NCBI RefSeq assembly: GCF_003319095.1
Contig: NZ_QOHI01000001.1
Coordinates: 62,001-126,000 of the forward strand
Direction: 5' to 3'
DNA length: 64,000 nt
Source: Blastococcus sp. TBT05-19
Lineage (GTDB): Bacteria > Actinomycetota > Actinomycetes > Mycobacteriales > Geodermatophilaceae
Position 1 is the first letter of the stretch. Each line of letters opens with the position of its first letter. Below the pieces are notes generated by a model. The model worked only from the letters and a program-made list of their open reading frames with translations, was not told the origin of the DNA and did not search any database. The position numbers and the translations under genes are program-made. This document shows positions 61,747 through 64,000 of the stretch, piece by piece.

Positions 61747-62571
61747 TCAGCGCCGCCCGAGCCGGCGGAGCACCGCGTCGGGGCGGTCGGTGATGAGCGC
61801 GTCGACACCGAGGTCGAGCAGGAAGTCGATGTCCTCGGGCTCGTTCGCCGTCCAGACGTGCATCTCCTTGCCCGCCGCGTGGGTCTGGGCCACGTAGTCG
61901 GGGTCGGCGCGCAGCAGCGCCAGCCCCGGGCCGACGGCGCTCATGGATCCGGTCAGCAGCTCGCTGCGGACCGGCCGCAGCCGCTTGCCGATCAGCTGCA
62001 CGGTCGGCACCCCGGGGGCGAGCGTGCGGGCCCGGCGCACGGCCAGCTGGGAGAAGCTCATGACCCGGAACGCGGGCTTGCCGCCCCACTCGACCGGGGC
62101 GTCGCCGTCGAGCAGGCCGTAGCGGCGCAGGCAGCGCACCAGCTCCTGCTCCACCCGGCGGGCGTGCCGGGTCGGGTGCTTGGTCTCGATCGCCAGCCGC
62201 ACGGTCCCCGGCGTCGCGGTGGCGTACTCGAGCAGCCGCTCGAGGGTGAGCACCTGCCCGTCCTCCACGTCCGGCTCGTCGGCGACGGCGAGGATCTCGT
62301 CGTCCTTCCACCTGCTGAACCGGCTGCGGCGGGCGCCGAACTGGAGCTGCTCGAGCTCGGCGAGGCGCAGGGTGGAGACGACGCCGCGGCCGTTGGAGGT
62401 GCGGTGCACCTTGCGGTCGTGGACGCAGACGAGCACGCCGTCGCGCGTCATCCGGACGTCGCACTCGACGGCGTCGGCGCCGATGTCGACGGCGTGCCGG
62501 TAGGCGGCCAGGGTGTGCTCGGGCGCCTCGGCGGTGGCGCCGCGGTGGGCGACGACCTCGGGGCCGCTCAC
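61747..62571 (-). CDS. Glycerophosphodiester phosphodiesterase
   Basis: A 274-aa TIM-barrel phosphodiesterase. VVAHRGATAEAPEHTLAAY, AVECDVRMTRDGVLVCVHD provide His, Glu, Asp and the second His of the catalytic pair; the C-terminal GKEMHVWTANEPEDIDFLLDLGVDALITDRP is typical. It splits glycerophosphodiesters into glycerol-3-phosphate and an alcohol. No signal peptide, so it works in the cytoplasm. GTG start. Downstream of gpgS on the same strand, 70 bp apart. Confidence 0.92.
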   Translation of the reverse strand: MSGPEVVAHRGATAEAPEHTLAAYRHAVDIGADAVECDVRMTRDGVLVCVHDRKVHRTSNGRGVVSTLRLAELEQLQFGARRSRFSRWKDDEILAVADEPDVEDGQVLTLERLLEYATATPGTVRLAIETKHPTRHARRVEQELVRCLRRYGLLDGDAPVEWGGKPAFRVMSFSQLAVRRARTLAPGVPTVQLIGKRLRPVRSELLTGSMSAVGPGLALLRADPDYVAQTHAAGKEMHVWTANEPEDIDFLLDLGVDALITDRPDAVLRRLGRR

Positions 62572-62641
62572 CGGAGGGCGGGGCGCGGACGGGGGAGCGG
62601 CACGGGAGAGATCTTCCCCGCCCCGCTCGGTGAGCGCGCGG

Positions 62642-63664
62642 CTACCCCGCGAGGCGGGCGCGGTACTCCGGGACGGTGACCATCGGCGGCCGCTCGTCGA
62701 CGGCGACGTCGCTGGTCCGGGGCACGAAGCCGGTGCCGTCGTGCCGGAACTGGGTGAGCGCGCCGCTGCGCGGGTGCGCGGCGGCCGCCCGTGACAGCAC
62801 GGTGGCCACGACCTGCCCGGCCATCTCGCCGAGGGCCTCGACGCCCTGCGAGGTGTGCCGGCGGCTGCCGAGGTCGACCTGGGCCAGCGAGGAGAGCCCG
62901 CCGGCGCGCAGCAGGTCGATGAGCAGGCCGACCTCCACGCCGTAGGCGGAGACGAACGGCACCCGCTCCAGCGCGGAGCGGCGGCCCGCGTACTCGCCGC
63001 CCAGGGGCTGGACGACGCCGGCGAGCTCGGGCCACAGCGCGTTGAGCAGCGGCCGGGCGGTCAGCTCGGTCACCCGGCCACCGCCGGCGGGGACGACCGC
63101 GCCGTCGACCTCCAGCGGCCGGGTGTAGCAGCCCTTCACGTACCGCACCTGCGGATCGGTGAGCAGCGGGCGCAGCAGCGCGGGCACGTAGTGGGCCACG
63201 TCGCCGAGCAGGTCGGCGTCCAGGAAGACGACGAGGTCGCCGGTGGTGGCGGCCAGCGACTTCCACAGCGCCTCGCCCTTGCCGGGACGGGTGCCGTGCG
63301 CGGGCAGCACGTCGGTGGTGGCGACGACGTCGGCACCGGCCGCCCGGGCCACCGCGGCGGTGGCGTCGGTGGAGTCCGAGTCCACGACCACCAGCTCGTC
63401 GACGAGCGGCACGCGGTGGACCCAGTGCTCGCGCAGGTCCGCGACGAGCCGGCCGACGGTGGCCTCCTCGTTGCGCGCGGGCAGCACCACGCTCACTCGG
63501 TGCCCGCCCCGGCGCTTCGCGCGCAGCAGGGCGCCGGGATCCAGGTCGGCCAGGGAGGTCGCGGTGGTGGTGCGCTCGGCGAACCAGGCTCGGGCGTCGG
63601 GTCTCACGGCTCCACTGTCGTCCACCGCGCGGGGAGGCCACCAGTCACCTCCCCCGCTGTTCAC
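62642..63664 (-). CDS. gpgS: Glucosyl-3-phosphoglycerate synthase
   Basis: A 340-aa GT81-type glycosyltransferase that makes glucosyl-3-phosphoglycerate, the precursor of glucosylglycerate and of methylglucose lipopolysaccharides. SVVLPARNEEATVGRL, VVDSDSTDAT, RPGKGEALWKSLAATTGDLVVFLDADL (metal-binding Asp-Ala-Asp), GGGRVTELTARPLLNALWPELAGVVQPLGGEYAGRR and YGVEVGLLIDLLR match the family. The N-terminus from GTG 63664 is rich in Gly/Trp; GTG starts 14 to 20 codons downstream are also possible. The compatible-solute role fits a desiccation-tolerant actinobacterium (inference). Confidence 0.92.
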   Translation of the reverse strand: MNSGGGDWWPPRAVDDSGAVRPDARAWFAERTTTATSLADLDPGALLRAKRRGGHRVSVVLPARNEEATVGRLVADLREHWVHRVPLVDELVVVDSDSTDATAAVARAAGADVVATTDVLPAHGTRPGKGEALWKSLAATTGDLVVFLDADLLGDVAHYVPALLRPLLTDPQVRYVKGCYTRPLEVDGAVVPAGGGRVTELTARPLLNALWPELAGVVQPLGGEYAGRRSALERVPFVSAYGVEVGLLIDLLRAGGLSSLAQVDLGSRRHTSQGVEALGEMAGQVVATVLSRAAAAHPRSGALTQFRHDGTGFVPRTSDVAVDERPPMVTVPEYRARLAG

Positions 63665-63691
63665 CGGTTCGTCACGGCGACGACCCCGGGG

Positions 63692-64000
63692 TCAGCGCGA
63701 GACGGTCGCCCGTCCGGCGGCCAGCTGGACGGCCAGGTCCTCGATGCCGAGGTTGTGGGGGAGCGCGCGGCCGTGCAGGAGATCGATGCCGGCGGCGACG
63801 GCGCCGTCGCGCTGCTCGTCGGTGGCGATGCCGCCGGCGACGGAGACCAGGCCCACCGCGGCGCTGGTGCGGGCGATGGACGCCAGCACGGTCAGCGCCC
63901 GGCCGGTGTCGTCGCGGGTGGCCAGGGTCGCCAGCTCCACCCGGAGCATGTCCAGCGGCACGCGCGCCAGCAGCGCCCAGATGCTGTGGCCCATGCCGTA
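63692..64000 (-). CDS. Degenerate EAL-domain protein, 5'-truncated by window edge
   Basis: The last 102 codons of a gene whose start lies beyond base 64000; the frame is open to the edge (codons for Tyr-Gly precede the Met at 63994). VPLDMLRVELATL, AVGLVSVAGGIATDEQRDGAVAAGIDLLHGRAL resemble the end of an EAL domain (Kxx-ID, AEGVET, QGYLFGRP), but the key Glu of AEGVET is replaced by Gly and the Gln-Gly-Tyr by His-Gly-Arg. It is probably a c-di-GMP-binding or sensor domain without hydrolysis, rather than an active phosphodiesterase. Confidence 0.65.
   Translation of the reverse strand, partial: YGMGHSIWALLARVPLDMLRVELATLATRDDTGRALTVLASIARTSAAVGLVSVAGGIATDEQRDGAVAAGIDLLHGRALPHNLGIEDLAVQLAAGRATVSR

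Overview
The window is a gene-dense, very GC-rich actinobacterial chromosome segment. About 64 protein genes and one tRNA are called, with almost no empty DNA and no insertion sequence, phage gene or CRISPR array. Several genes belong to families typical of high-GC Actinobacteria: a FolP2-type dihydropteroate synthase paralogue, glucosyl-3-phosphoglycerate synthase (GpgS), the bacterial proteasome activator Bpa, a GuaB1-type IMPDH/GMPR enzyme, and class E and F sortases. There is also a chemoreceptor behind a flagellar-sigma-like promoter. Together these suggest a motile, proteasome-bearing soil or rock actinobacterium; Geodermatophilaceae (Blastococcus/Geodermatophilus/Modestobacter) is my best guess, by inference only.

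Layout. 1-4.4 kb: end of a MarR regulator, a GroES-like protein, a rhodanese lipoprotein, a mini-zincin, GuaB1 and two exported proteins. 4.4-10.2 kb: a signalling and polysaccharide module, with a leftward operon (response regulator, HEAT-repeat membrane protein, processive family 2 glycosyltransferase) divergent from a 918-aa hybrid histidine kinase. 10.2-15.3 kb: serS, two HAD phosphatases, a chemoreceptor and a small membrane protein. 15.4-25.2 kb: Bpa and mostly metabolic enzymes (cysteine-desulfurase-like, quinone oxidoreductase, acyl-CoA ligase, thioesterase, FolP2, MaoC hydratase, beta-lactamase-fold hydrolase, HU, aldo/keto reductase, DUF1059). 25.2-30 kb: a divergent pair of signalling genes (EAL protein; GAF/PAS/SpoIIE phosphatase) and a TRIC channel. 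30-37.8 kb: a fatty-acid degradation locus (acyl-CoA oxidase-like enzyme, TetR regulator, thiolase, FabG4-like reductase, HtdX-like hydratase, acyl-CoA dehydrogenase). 37.8-50.2 kb: a cell-surface region with three different sortase-type enzymes. 50.4-64 kb: a diguanylate cyclase, FAD enzyme, hydrolase, LOG protein, a second MaoC hydratase, Nudix, MenB, two TetR regulators, an NDMA-type alcohol dehydrogenase, a HAD, a GDPD, GpgS and the end of an EAL-like gene.

The most interesting part is 40.3-47.4 kb. Six genes are joined by five consecutive 4-base stop/start overlaps: PIG-L deacetylase, processive glycosyltransferase, a compact exosortase/archaeosortase-like protein with Cys-Arg-His residues, ATP-grasp enzyme, UDP-GlcNAc 2-epimerase-like enzyme and HAD phosphatase. 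Directly downstream is a small secreted protein ending in a Pro-rich/Gly segment, one membrane helix and an Arg cluster, the layout of an exosortase sorting signal. I propose a dedicated surface-glycan and protein-anchoring system. A class E sortase lies about 2.5 kb upstream of it and a DUF4397/class F sortase pair 2-3 kb downstream.

Recurrent regulatory structure: eight genes have a TANNNT -10 box six or seven bases before their start codon (leaderless mRNAs). Four genes end in related long palindromes centred on ATGGCCAT. Good palindromic operator candidates sit next to two TetR genes.
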